From Wenzhouxiangella sp. XN79A (GTDB lineage Bacteria; Pseudomonadota; Gammaproteobacteria; Xanthomonadales; Wenzhouxiangellaceae), in assembly GCF_012272825.1 (NCBI RefSeq), contig NZ_JAAWWS010000132.1:1-64000 (forward strand): a DNA stretch of 64,000 nt. Direction: 5' to 3'. Of the stretch, positions 33,733 through 41,888 are shown piece after piece (the stretch's first letter is position 1; each line of letters starts with the position of its first letter). The position numbers were made by a program, and so were the translations under genes. The notes under the pieces were generated by a model that had not been told where the DNA came from, did no database searches, and was given only the letters and a program-made list of their open reading frames with translations.

Positions 33733-34314
33733 TCAGGGCAGCGTCGTCAGCGGGATGGTGATGATCGGCAGGCCCAGCGAGTCGGTCCGGATGCGGGCCT
33801 GCAGCGGTTCTTCGAGGCGCTCCTCGCCGAGGTAGTAGTACAGCTCGGCGATGCCGTGGAACTGCTCCAGCGTCAGCAGATCGATCTCCGCCGACTCGTC
33901 CACGCCCGGCACGAAGCCCAGCGGGAGATAGAACCCGCGACGGTCGCGGTCGGTGCCGAGCGAGGTGTAGAACACGGTGAGTACCCGCTCGGCCGAGGCA
34001 TCCCCGACCACCCGGGCATCGAAGCGCGTGGCCAGCTCCATCGCCAGCCGCTCGTCGGCGTAGTTCCGAAGCGCCTCGTCGCCGACGAAGTGCGAATCGA
34101 TCCGGACCCGCTGCCCGGCGAGATCGGCGAAGCCCTCCTCCGGCAAGGCCTGGGCCAGCTCATCGATGGCGTAGCTGACCAGCCGCTGGGCGGTCGAGCC
34201 GGCCAGCGAATCCTGGACCTGGCGCGAGCCGCAGGCCGTCAGCAGCGTGAGCATCAGCAGCGACGCGATCGCATGCCGGAACGGTGCACGAGATTCGGAG
34301 AAGACGGTAACCAT
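33733..34314 (-). CDS. Small lipoprotein, FlgO/CsgG-like region possible
   Basis: 193 residues from ATG 34314; an ATG 21 bases upstream is the alternative. Signal peptide with lipobox LLTAC-G, so lipid-anchored. The mature part starts RQVQDSLAGSTAQRLVSYAI and includes RIDSHFVGDEALRNYADERL, LATRFDARVVGD and LTVFYTSLGTDRDRRGFYLP. The two-part pattern of a helix, then a strand with GD, faintly recalls FlgO/CsgG-type outer-membrane lipoproteins, but I cannot support a function. It ends SLGLPIITIPLTTLP. Confidence 0.65.
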   Translation of the reverse strand: MVTVFSESRAPFRHAIASLLMLTLLTACGSRQVQDSLAGSTAQRLVSYAIDELAQALPEEGFADLAGQRVRIDSHFVGDEALRNYADERLAMELATRFDARVVGDASAERVLTVFYTSLGTDRDRRGFYLPLGFVPGVDESAEIDLLTLEQFHGIAELYYYLGEERLEEPLQARIRTDSLGLPIITIPLTTLP

Positions 34315-34451
34315 GACTGGAACCCATCGGTTCAAGAGAACCCATCAGGCTAACGAATCTTCGTGAGTGCGGTCCGGGTTTCGCAGCCCGGCCGCAGCGA
34401 CCCGGCCCGGTTCCGCGGCGCGCGCTCGCGCGCAGATCGCCCTCCGGACCT

Positions 34452-34799
34452 TCACATCCCGAGACAGTCGATCCCGTCCAGCGCCATGTGGATCAGCAGC
34501 CCGAGCCCGACCAGGTGAACGATGCGAGCGTTGGGTCGAAGCGCCCGTCGGTCCGGCTCACGCCCGAACATCAACGGGAGCAGGAACAGGCCCGCATACA
34601 CGACGATCGCCGGCAGCGTGTGCAGCGGATGAAAGCCGATCGAGCAGCGCTCGGGATCGTAGATCGGGGTGGCCAGCAGGTGATCGCCGTCCACGACCAT
34701 GGTGGCGACCAGGATCAACCAGGCACTGCGCCAGCGCGGGCGCTGGAACGCCAGCGCCGCCAGCAGCGGAACGACGAAATGGAGCGCGATATGCAGCAC
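34452..34799 (-). CDS. DUF6122-family small membrane protein
   Basis: 115 residues from GTG 34799 (VLHIALHFVVPLL); the longer frame into the SDR gene lacks similarity. Three to four membrane helices are evident (LHFVVPLLAALAF, WLILVATMVVD, LPAIVVYAGLFLLPLMF, VHLVGLGLLIHMALDGID). Conserved polar points DGDHLLATPIYDPERCSIGFHPLH and IHMALDGIDC carry His, Asp and Cys residues facing the membrane, as in DUF6122 proteins and YdjM-like membrane proteins. Function unknown; the His/Asp set could bind a metal. It lies 53 bp after the SDR stop and may be co-transcribed. Confidence 0.75.
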   Translation of the reverse strand: MLHIALHFVVPLLAALAFQRPRWRSAWLILVATMVVDGDHLLATPIYDPERCSIGFHPLHTLPAIVVYAGLFLLPLMFGREPDRRALRPNARIVHLVGLGLLIHMALDGIDCLGM

Positions 34800-34852
34800 C
34801 GAAGACCCTTGGCCGGAACCGGACGGCGAATCCGATTCGCGACCCCTCCCGC

Positions 34853-35812
34853 TCAGCCGTCGCCTTCGGCCATGGCCTGTCGGAGCATCGCGGCCAGCTC
34901 GTCGGCGCTGTAGCTGTACGGACCCCATTGATTGAGCTGGACCAGCTGCTCGATCTTGGTCCGGATGGTCATGGCCTGCTCGTCGGCGCTCGGCACCACC
35001 ATGTAGCGACGCAGCGGTTCATCGTCGAACAGCGCGTGCATGAAGGCCGCCGTGACCTCGTCGGGAAGCTTGTAGGAGAGCTCCCGCGCTTCGGTCCGTT
35101 CGTACTCTTCGCGCATTTCCGGCGTGATGACGCCGCCTTCGGCAACAACGCGGGCCTGCCGACGCTGGACGCTGTTGCGGCGGATGCGGGTCTGGTAGTT
35201 GCCCGGCTGGATCACGCTGACCGACACTCCGTGCGGCGCCATTTCGCCGGCCAGCGCGTCGGTGAAGGCCTCGATCCAGTGCTTGCTGCCGCTGTAGGCG
35301 CTGCCGCCCGGCCATGACAGCGTGCCGGCAATCGAACCGGTGGTCGCGATCCGTCCGTTCGACGCCATCACCAGTGGGGCGAACGCCCGGGTGACCCGGT
35401 AGACCCCTTCGACGTTGACGTCGTAGACCAGCGTCTGGACCTCGACCGGCGTGTCGACGACCGGGCCACCGTCGCCGATGCCGGCGTTGTTGACCAGCGC
35501 ATACAGACCGGTCCCCCGTTCCTCGATCAACGCCACCACCGCGTCGATCTCGTCGGGCTTCGTCACGTCCAGCCGCACCGCGGTGATGTTCTCGATCGCG
35601 TTGAGCGCATCGAGATCCTCCTGCTTGCGCGCGCCGGCATAGACGTGGTGGCCGGCCTCGGCCAGCGCTTCGGCCAGGTGGCGACCGATGCCCGTACTGG
35701 CCCCCGTGACCAGCACCGACTTCTGCCCGCGGTCGTCGGCCAGGCCTGAAGACGGAAACCAGGGCAGCGCGAGGACGGCCAGGACGACCAGCGGCATGAA
35801 CAAGCGATTCAT
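34853..35812 (-). CDS. Short-chain dehydrogenase/reductase with N-terminal signal peptide
   Basis: 319 residues. Classical SDR landmarks are intact: TGASTGIGRHLAEAL (NAD(P)-binding loop), ARKQED after the second strand (Arg suits NADP), LDVTKPDEID, NNAGIGDGG, a Ser in TTGSIAGTLS, and YSGSK with catalytic Tyr and Lys. Unusually, it begins MNRLFMPLVVLAVLALPWFPSSGLADDRGQ, a clear signal peptide or anchor, whereas nucleotide-dependent SDRs are normally cytoplasmic. Either it is anchored facing inwards or the start is wrong; no in-frame start nearer the SDR core is obvious. Substrate unknown. Confidence 0.85.
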   Translation of the reverse strand: MNRLFMPLVVLAVLALPWFPSSGLADDRGQKSVLVTGASTGIGRHLAEALAEAGHHVYAGARKQEDLDALNAIENITAVRLDVTKPDEIDAVVALIEERGTGLYALVNNAGIGDGGPVVDTPVEVQTLVYDVNVEGVYRVTRAFAPLVMASNGRIATTGSIAGTLSWPGGSAYSGSKHWIEAFTDALAGEMAPHGVSVSVIQPGNYQTRIRRNSVQRRQARVVAEGGVITPEMREEYERTEARELSYKLPDEVTAAFMHALFDDEPLRRYMVVPSADEQAMTIRTKIEQLVQLNQWGPYSYSADELAAMLRQAMAEGDG

Positions 35813-35972
35813 CGGAGCGGTTCCTTGTTGGGAGACAACGGTCCGACACTGTACTACCGGACGTTCGCATTGTCGTCGTCAAGCGGAATCATTCCGCGTT
35901 CCGGCAGTCCAAGCTGCGCAAGCGTGGGCAATGCCGCTCTCCCCGAGCCGTGTGCGCCGCGCGGAGACGACC

Positions 35973-36128
35973 ATGAGCAAGGGCAGAGACACCCAGAGTC
36001 GCGAAGGCAAGAAGAAACCCGCAAGGACACTGAAGGAAAAGCGCGCCGACAAGGCCGCCAAACGAGACGGCACGTCCAGTTCGGACAGCATCCACAAGGC
36101 GCTGGGGGACAAACCGAAGTCACACTAG
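35973..36128 (+). CDS. 51-residue highly basic small protein
   Basis: ATG 35973 has GGAG 7 bases upstream. The product (MSKGRDTQSREGKKKPART, then LKEKRADKAAKRDG and a C-terminal HKALGDKPKSH) is lysine-rich and probably helical. Small proteins with a KTLKEKRA-KKAK core are widespread in bacteria and have no known role; nucleic-acid binding is a guess. Its TAG stop lies inside the CTAG that flanks the MITE-like element on the right, so an insertion may have fixed its C-terminus. Confidence 0.7.
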   Translation: MSKGRDTQSREGKKKPARTLKEKRADKAAKRDGTSSSDSIHKALGDKPKSH

Positions 36129-36384
36129 CGTACCCCGCCACTCATTGTGTAACGCATAGCGAGTCGGAGAGCGTTTGGCTGCAAGGCCTGTCGCAGGGAA
36201 TGGCAGCGTCCTTTCCAGGCGACAGAACGCCGCAGAGGAATGTTCCCCGGCTGGCCCTTCTAAGGAGCGCGCCTGAACCGACATTGCGGCCTTGCGTCCC
36301 TAGTGGGCCATTCACTGCGGACCGCGCCTTGCACTGTCGATTCAGGCGCACGCCATACGTCACACAATGAGTGGCGGGGGTTCA
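36129..36384 (+). mobile_element. MITE-like element A, copy 1 (256 bp)
   Basis: Perfect 18-bp inverted ends (ccccgccactcattgtgt at 36133-36150, acacaatgagtggcgggg at 36362-36379) extend imperfectly outward to CTAG on both sides (36125-36128 and 36385-36388), which looks like a 4-bp target duplication. No transposase frame, so it would have to be mobilised in trans. A diverged, enlarged, inverted copy lies at 46581-47018. Confidence 0.8.
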
Positions 36385-36388
36385 CTAG

Positions 36389-36705
36389 AGCGCCACGATT
36401 CTCGCGACGAACTGGCCGTCCGGTCGATCGCGGCCGACCACGACGCGGAAGACCGTTCGATCATGGCCGTGATCGCGACCGACGCCCGGATCGGGTCGCG
36501 CAACCGCGAGCGCATGGCCAGGCCCTGCACGGCTGGGTATCGCCCGCACCGTCGGCTACATGAGCAACGGCTCCGGCGACTTCGTCGTCGCGTTTTCGGT
36601 CGCCGGCCGGATTCGATACGCCGACCCCGAGCCGGTGCGCCAGCGTCCTCGGACGTCCAGCGATCACACCGGCGCGGCGATTCCAGTGCGGACGAAAAGC
36701 AGGGA
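36389..36705 (+). pseudogene. Relic of a P1 (S58, DmpA-type) peptidase
   Basis: Two plus-strand frames join: first SIMAVIATDARIGSRNRERMA, then, after a shift near 36530, LGIARTVGYMSNGSGDFVVAFSVAG. In DmpA/BapA-type self-processing aminopeptidases this is the conserved C-terminal part (GSI-VVIATDAPL ... RA-LG-ARTG--SNGSGD--IAFS). The catalytic N-terminal two thirds are missing. The fragment begins immediately after element A and ends before the convergent regulator gene. Non-functional. Confidence 0.7.
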
Positions 36706-36736
36706 CGTTGTTCGGGCACCCGGGCGGTGCCGCCGC

Positions 36737-38683
36737 TCAATCGCGGATCGGGAAAGCCTCTGGAGGGAACTCGGCTGCATCGACCGCGATCAGATGCCCC
36801 GGCCAGTCCGGACGATTCTTGAGCGGCACCAGCAGGTGCCGACCCTCGACCCAGTTCTGAAGAAAAGCGGTCGACATCGGCGTAGCCTTGGCGTGCCACT
36901 GCTCGGCAGCCGCGGTGACTTCCCGCACCGCGGCATCATGATCGCCCCGGACGGCGAGCACTTCCGCCAGCTTCAGGCGCGCCGGAACGTCATCGGCGTT
37001 TCGCAGGATATCCATCGCTCCAGACGCGTCGCCACCCAGCGCGGACAAGGCCAGGGCCTCGCAATGGGCTCGAATCAGCGGATCCTCGATTACTCCGCTT
37101 TCGGCCAGGGCCTCCTCCGGGCGGTTCTGCGCGAGGCGGATCAGCGCCCGGATCTCGCGTATCCGGTCGACTCTCGGGTCCCCGGCCATCATGGGCAGAA
37201 TCCGCTCGGTTTCGGACCACGCCCGCTCCGGTTGGCCGGCGCGCAGAAGGTACAGGGCGAGATTGCTTCGCCAGACCGTGGCCAGCGGGTCGAGCTGCAG
37301 CGCCTCATCCAGCAGGCGGATGGCGTCGTCGAGCCTCTCCCGACGCGCGAGCTTGCCAGCCTCCATTGCCAGCAGCGTCGGGTTCGAGGGGTCGTTTGCG
37401 CGCGCCCGATCGAAAAGCTCGACGGCGAGTTCCGGGTGCCCGAGCCGGCGCATGGCCGAAGCGAGGCGCAGCAAAGCTTCGGCGTTCCGGGGATCCAGCG
37501 AAATGGCCGTTTCCGCGGTCCGGCGAACGCCCTCCAGACCGGCCCGTAGCGACTCTTCGGACGGGTTTCTGTCGGCCATTGCACCCTCCATGGTCGACAG
37601 CCAGCGAGCCGACGCCAGTGCCGCCCATCCATCGACGAAACCGGGTTGGGCCTCCAGCACGCGCTCGAGCATGGAGACGGCCGTTTCGAGATCGCCCGAA
37701 AGTCTGCGGTGGATCAAGAGGCGGGCATACAGGTAGTCGACGAAGGCTTCTGCCGATTCCGGCCGTACCGGTGCTTCGCCATCCCGCAGCACTCCGGTCT
37801 CGAGGCCGAGCTCCTGCGCGACGGCTTCGGCCAGACTGCGCTCGATAACGGCCAGATCCGAGATCTCGATGTCCCAGCGACGCGACCACAACGCGCTTGC
37901 CGATTCGGCCTCGACCAATCGGGCGCTGACGATGATGCGTGGGCCGTCCTGGCGCACGCTCCCTTCGACGAAGTGGGTCACGCCGAGACGGGACGCGATC
38001 TGCTCGGCATCCAGCGCCAGCGCACCGACAGCGAACGAACTCGAACGCGCGATGACCTGGATCGGAAGCGTGTAGGCGAGCTTCGAGATCATCGCGTCGG
38101 CGACGCCTTCGGCGATGTGCCGCTGGGAGCCGTCAGCGCTCAGGTCGGCGAACGGAAGCACCGCAATCGCGGGTTGTATCGCGTCCACCGCCGGCGCCCC
38201 GCGCTGCGAAAGCGGGCCGTGCCACCACAACAGCGCGATGGCGGCCAGAAACGCCGCCATCAGAAGCGGCCGCCACAGGTGGTGGCTTGGGCCCTGTTCG
38301 GCCCCGGGCGAGATGCCGATCTCGACGATCGGGACGGCTTCCAACTCCAGCCGGTATCCCCGGCGGGGAAGGGTCTTGATCGCATCCCGGTAGCCCGGTT
38401 CGCCCGATGCGCCTTCCAGGTGGCCGCGCAGGCAGTAGACGCAGCGCGAAATCACGTCATCGCCGACGAAGTCCGATTTCCAGACGCGCTCGAGCAGACT
38501 GTCGCGCGCCACGACCGAGCCGGCATCCGCAGCCAGTTCGACCATGACGGCCATGACCTTGGGATCGACCTGCTCGGTTCCGGCCGGCCCCTCGATTCGG
38601 CCTTCGACGGGGAATACCGAGACGACCCCCACCCGAAAGGGTGTGGTTCCGAAGTCGCCCGGCCCGCCTCTGTGCTGATTCAT
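36737..38683 (-). CDS. CadC-like transcriptional regulator with TolB-like and TPR domains
   Basis: 648 residues from ATG 38683 (MNQHRGGPGD). An OmpR/PhoB-type winged helix spans about residues 15-112 (VMAVMVELAADAGSVVARDSL, DDVISRCVYCLRGHL, IKTLPRRGYRL). One membrane helix is about 138-155 (LLMAAFLAAIALLWW). A periplasmic TolB-N/FlgO-like segment follows at about 171-300 (IAVLPFADLSADGSQRHIAEGVADAMISKL), then TPRs to the end. The plan is that of ToxR/CadC one-component regulators: DNA-binding domain inside, sensor outside. It diverges from the secreted-protein gene at 38918, a candidate target. Confidence 0.85.
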   Translation of the reverse strand: MNQHRGGPGDFGTTPFRVGVVSVFPVEGRIEGPAGTEQVDPKVMAVMVELAADAGSVVARDSLLERVWKSDFVGDDVISRCVYCLRGHLEGASGEPGYRDAIKTLPRRGYRLELEAVPIVEIGISPGAEQGPSHHLWRPLLMAAFLAAIALLWWHGPLSQRGAPAVDAIQPAIAVLPFADLSADGSQRHIAEGVADAMISKLAYTLPIQVIARSSSFAVGALALDAEQIASRLGVTHFVEGSVRQDGPRIIVSARLVEAESASALWSRRWDIEISDLAVIERSLAEAVAQELGLETGVLRDGEAPVRPESAEAFVDYLYARLLIHRRLSGDLETAVSMLERVLEAQPGFVDGWAALASARWLSTMEGAMADRNPSEESLRAGLEGVRRTAETAISLDPRNAEALLRLASAMRRLGHPELAVELFDRARANDPSNPTLLAMEAGKLARRERLDDAIRLLDEALQLDPLATVWRSNLALYLLRAGQPERAWSETERILPMMAGDPRVDRIREIRALIRLAQNRPEEALAESGVIEDPLIRAHCEALALSALGGDASGAMDILRNADDVPARLKLAEVLAVRGDHDAAVREVTAAAEQWHAKATPMSTAFLQNWVEGRHLLVPLKNRPDWPGHLIAVDAAEFPPEAFPIRD

Positions 38684-38917
38684 CTGCCGTCCGTATCGAT
38701 CGGGAATGCCTGACTGGGGCAAACCAAGCATATGCCAACCCGGAGCCGGGAGCGAGCGGGATCGGAAGACGAATATCAGATCGATATCAAGTGTTGATCA
38801 GGCAGGCAGCGGCCCCGGCAATGGACTCTTTTCGAGGGCAGATCACCCGTTTCGCCGCACGGCTTCTACCCGGCGAGTGTTCGAACGTTTCAACACCGAC
38901 AAAAGAGGAAGATACCG

Positions 38918-39637
38918 ATGAAACCCCCATCATTTCCATTTTCGTTACCGGCATTGCTGCTTGTAATCTTCACGGCCGGCTTCAGCTCCCAGGCCCTCGG
39001 CCAGAACCCATCCTGCGTCCTGTTCGGGATGCTGGGAATACCCTGTCCGAGCGACCCACCGGTCGTGGGCCCGCCCGGCGAGCCGCCCAACACCGCGGAC
39101 ATCGGCATGGTCAGCCATGCCCCGGTGGTCTGGCTGGTGCCGCCCGCCGACATCGAGCCGTTCGCACCGGTTCAGGGCGCGTCTTCGACCCTGCACCGCA
39201 ACAGCCACGGCGTCACCGGCAGCATGAACACCAGCGGCATGCTGCCGGAGAGCGCCTACACGTTCTGGTGGGTGGTCTTCAACAACCCCGAACACTGCGC
39301 CAGCGTCCCGTGCAGCCCGGACGACCTGTTCAATCCCGACGTCGCTGCAGGACTGTTCGGCGGCAGCGGCCAGGTGACCGATGCCTACGGCCGGGCGCAT
39401 TTCCAGGCTCACGTGTTCAAGGGCGAAGAGCCGGGACTGGATCGTCCCTTTGCCGATCTCGGGCTGGTGGCCGGCCTTATCGATCCGTTCAAGGCCGAGA
39501 TCCACCTGGTGACTCGTAATCATGGGCCGGCCTCGGCATTGCTTCCCGAGGAGCTGGAAGCGGCGCTGAACACGTATGTCGCCGGCTGCGACAGGTTCGA
39601 GTGCTTCGACGAACAGGCGGGCGTTCATTTCCCCTGA
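38918..39637 (+). CDS. Secreted protein of unknown function (AYTFWWVVFNNPE motif)
   Basis: 239 residues. Signal peptide (SLPALLLVIFTAGFSSQALGQ), then a Cys- and Pro-rich linker (CVLFGMLGIPCPSDPPVVGP). The core carries HRNSHGVTGSMNTSGML, AYTFWWVVFNNPEHC, NPDVAAGLFGGSGQV and AEIHLVTRNHGPA, a pattern I associate with uncharacterised exported proteins in many bacteria. Several Cys pairs suggest disulfides in the periplasm or outside. It ends with CDRFECFDEQAGVHFP. It is divergent from the CadC-like regulator across about 235 bp, which should hold both promoters. Confidence 0.75.
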   Translation: MKPPSFPFSLPALLLVIFTAGFSSQALGQNPSCVLFGMLGIPCPSDPPVVGPPGEPPNTADIGMVSHAPVVWLVPPADIEPFAPVQGASSTLHRNSHGVTGSMNTSGMLPESAYTFWWVVFNNPEHCASVPCSPDDLFNPDVAAGLFGGSGQVTDAYGRAHFQAHVFKGEEPGLDRPFADLGLVAGLIDPFKAEIHLVTRNHGPASALLPEELEAALNTYVAGCDRFECFDEQAGVHFP

Positions 39638-40015
39638 GTTCAGCTTTCCCTGAATTCAGAGTTCCGCGTGCCGGGCTCATCACCGGCGTGCACCGATCCG
39701 TCGATCTCGCTCAGCACGTCGAGCATGACCTCCCCGAAGGCGGCCCCTGTGCCGCCTTCGGGCGCACCTGTCCGCGGCGGTCGATGTCCAGGTCTCCGAC
39801 AACCTCCCCGAGTCGATTCCCCGAATGCGCCGGTCACTGGCTGGCCGGCTGACCGGACGCGAAGCCCCTCGACCGCTCTTCGTCGGATTTGCACGACTTC
39901 CAACGCGGATAGCGGACATCCCTGCCCGGAAACGATCGAGCCTCTGCCGTACCGTTCGTCCTTCTGCATTCGGCGTCGAACCGGTGGATGAGCGCCGGAT
40001 CATGTCTGCGGCACG
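39638..40015. other. Gene-poor stretch with a strong hairpin
   Basis: No ORF here is convincing. An 11-bp perfect stem (cccgaaggcgg at 39733-39743, ccgccttcggg at 39752-39762) with an 8-base loop lies about 95 bp past the secreted-protein gene, but without a U tract. The last 30 bp may be decayed SDR sequence leading into the relic at 40016. Confidence 0.4.
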
Positions 40016-40192
40016 CTCGACTGGACCATCGTCCGGCGCGTGGTACTGACGGGCGGCGCCTGCGGAAACGACACCATCCGAACCGATCCCGCAGCGTTCA
40101 GCATGGGGATGATCTCGAGAGCCTTTGTGGCCGATTCCCCGGTCTCCGAGATCGAGGATTCGAACCACCTCCATCAGGCGCCGGTGCCAGCA
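40016..40192 (+). pseudogene. Relic of the C-terminus of an NAD(P)-binding SDR
   Basis: Plus-strand translation LDWTIVRRVVLTGGACGNDT, then FSMGMISRAFVADSPVSEIE and DSNHLHQAPV. It matches the C-terminus of the intact gene at 58424-59059 (MKWTIARPVVLTGG, FRMGIISRASVADFLVSSIE, ESSYLHEAPVLN). The copy is cut at its final residues by MITE-like element B. Upstream, VDERRIMSAARS in another frame may continue the match. Confidence 0.75.
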
Positions 40193-40193
40193 C

Positions 40194-40348
40194 GCATTAT
40201 TCATGAATCGCCGCGATGATTGCGCCGGGAATTGTTCGCACAGGGGATTTTCCGACCGAGCGGACTACCATGCTCTATTTCCGAGCGAGGACGATTCGCT
40301 GTGCGGACAAGGACCAGGCAAGGGCACGAGCTCATTCATGAATAATGC
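40194..40348 (+). mobile_element. MITE-like element B, copy 1 (155 bp)
   Basis: Perfect 15-bp inverted ends gcattattcatgaat (40194-40208) and attcatgaataatgc (40334-40348). The interior nearly matches the reverse complement of the copy at 47499-47653. No coding capacity. It adjoins the SDR relic at its left end. The next 150 bp, to 40501, hold nothing I can support. Confidence 0.85.
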
Positions 40349-40501
40349 GGGCGAGACGGACGGGTCGGATCGACAAGCCCAGGCAAGCAGGACTCCGACC
40401 CTTGATTCGTTTCGCCCCCCTGGTTCGTGCCTGCTTGCGGTTCGCGTGATGGTCCCGTCCCGTTCGATCGATCGGCGCAACGCGCTCCGATCGTCCGCGA
40501 T

Positions 40502-41587
40502 TCAGGGGCGGTAGACGAGCACCATCACGATCGGCAGGTGGTCGGACACGCCTTCCCGGGCGTCCGGATCGAAGCGTTTCGGCGTGCCGTCGGCATGCAG
40601 CTGATCCGCGTAGCCGGTGACGACATCGATCGCGTCGACGTCCAGCGTCCAGCGGTGAGACGACGAGGGTGAGAACAGCACCATGTCGAGGAACGACCAG
40701 CTCTCGCCGCGCTGCCAGTAGTTCGTACCCCGGCACTTCGTGCAACCGACCTCGTGCGCGACGGTCCAGTAGGGCCGGACCATCTCGTCCATGATGGTGG
40801 TGTCGTCCATTTCTCGTTTCGGCGTATTGAAATCGCCGGCGGCGAAGACCGGCCGGTCCTCGGGCACGCGGGCGCGCAGCTGGTTGAGGTGCTCGTAGGC
40901 AATCCAGCGCATTTCCATCGGGTGGAACGGCGCCGGAAAATGCACCGAGTAGCCGGTCAGGACCGTTCCATCGGGCAATTCGAAATTCGCTTCGAGAATG
41001 CCGCGCGTGTCCGGCGCCCGATCGGGAAAGGCCGACATGTCGATGGGGTGCAGCACCGGCTCGCCGACCACCGGCAGCCGGGAGAGAAACGCCACGTCGA
41101 TGCCGCGGTCATCGAGCCCTTCGATCAGCACCGGCAGGCGATAGCCGGCCGGCTGCAGGTGCTCACGCCGCAGCCGGTCGAGCACAGCGATGTTCTCGAC
41201 TTCCTGCAGCGCGATGATGTCCGGCCCCCGGCCGTCGTTGTAGGCCAGGATGGTGGCGGCAAGCTGCTCGAGCTTGAAGGCAAGCGCATCTTCGCTCCAG
41301 TCCAGGTACAGGCAGTCTTCCCGCCAGCGATCGACTTCGATCAACTCGCAGGCCGCCACGTGCTCCGGGTCGGCTTTCACGCTCGCCGGCAGGTAGGTCG
41401 CATCGTTCTTGCCGGGATCATCCGCCGTATCGAACAGGTTCTCGACGTTGAACGCCATGATGCTCACGCTCGGCCACTCGTAGGCCTGCGATTCCGGCCG
41501 TGCGGCGTCGGCGGACGGGTCGACGCCCGGCCCGGAAGCGCAGGCGGCGAGCACGAGAAGCAGAGACAGGGCGTAGAGTCGTTTCAT
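40502..41587 (-). CDS. Endonuclease/exonuclease/phosphatase-family lipoprotein
   Basis: 361 residues from ATG 41587. Signal peptide with lipobox LVLAAC, so lipid-anchored outside the cytoplasm. The EEP fold is complete: MAFNVENLFD at the start, IIALQEVEN (metal-binding Glu), DRGIDVAFLSRLP, SVHFPAP, FAAGDFNTP (catalytic Asp/Asn) and GVSDHLPIVMVL (terminal Asp-His). The family cleaves phosphodiesters or phosphomonoesters in DNA, lipids or nucleotides. The Cys pair GCTKCRGTNYW and SWSFLDMVLFSP resemble secreted bacterial EEP nucleases. Substrate not determined by sequence. Confidence 0.88.
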   Translation of the reverse strand: MKRLYALSLLLVLAACASGPGVDPSADAARPESQAYEWPSVSIMAFNVENLFDTADDPGKNDATYLPASVKADPEHVAACELIEVDRWREDCLYLDWSEDALAFKLEQLAATILAYNDGRGPDIIALQEVENIAVLDRLRREHLQPAGYRLPVLIEGLDDRGIDVAFLSRLPVVGEPVLHPIDMSAFPDRAPDTRGILEANFELPDGTVLTGYSVHFPAPFHPMEMRWIAYEHLNQLRARVPEDRPVFAAGDFNTPKREMDDTTIMDEMVRPYWTVAHEVGCTKCRGTNYWQRGESWSFLDMVLFSPSSSHRWTLDVDAIDVVTGYADQLHADGTPKRFDPDAREGVSDHLPIVMVLVYRP

Positions 41588-41888
41588 GGGGGTTCCCGGG
41601 CCACGAGGATCGGAGGTCGAAAAACAGCGATCGATGGCCCTCGATTCTAAGCCCCGCGCAGCGACGGTGGGCCGACCTTCGCCATCGAGGCGCACTTCGC
41701 CAGGGCCGACATCCGGGCTCATTGCATCCTGGAGGTCGGAGCTCCGGCTTCGGCTGATTCGGCGGCTGCCAGGGCGACCCGGGGTCCACGCGATTGCCTC
41801 CAGCACAATGGCTCGTGGACAAGGAGTGCACGCAGCAGATGGGGCCTGCAGACCCTGATTCAGGACTGCGCAGGTGTCGGAACGCCGA

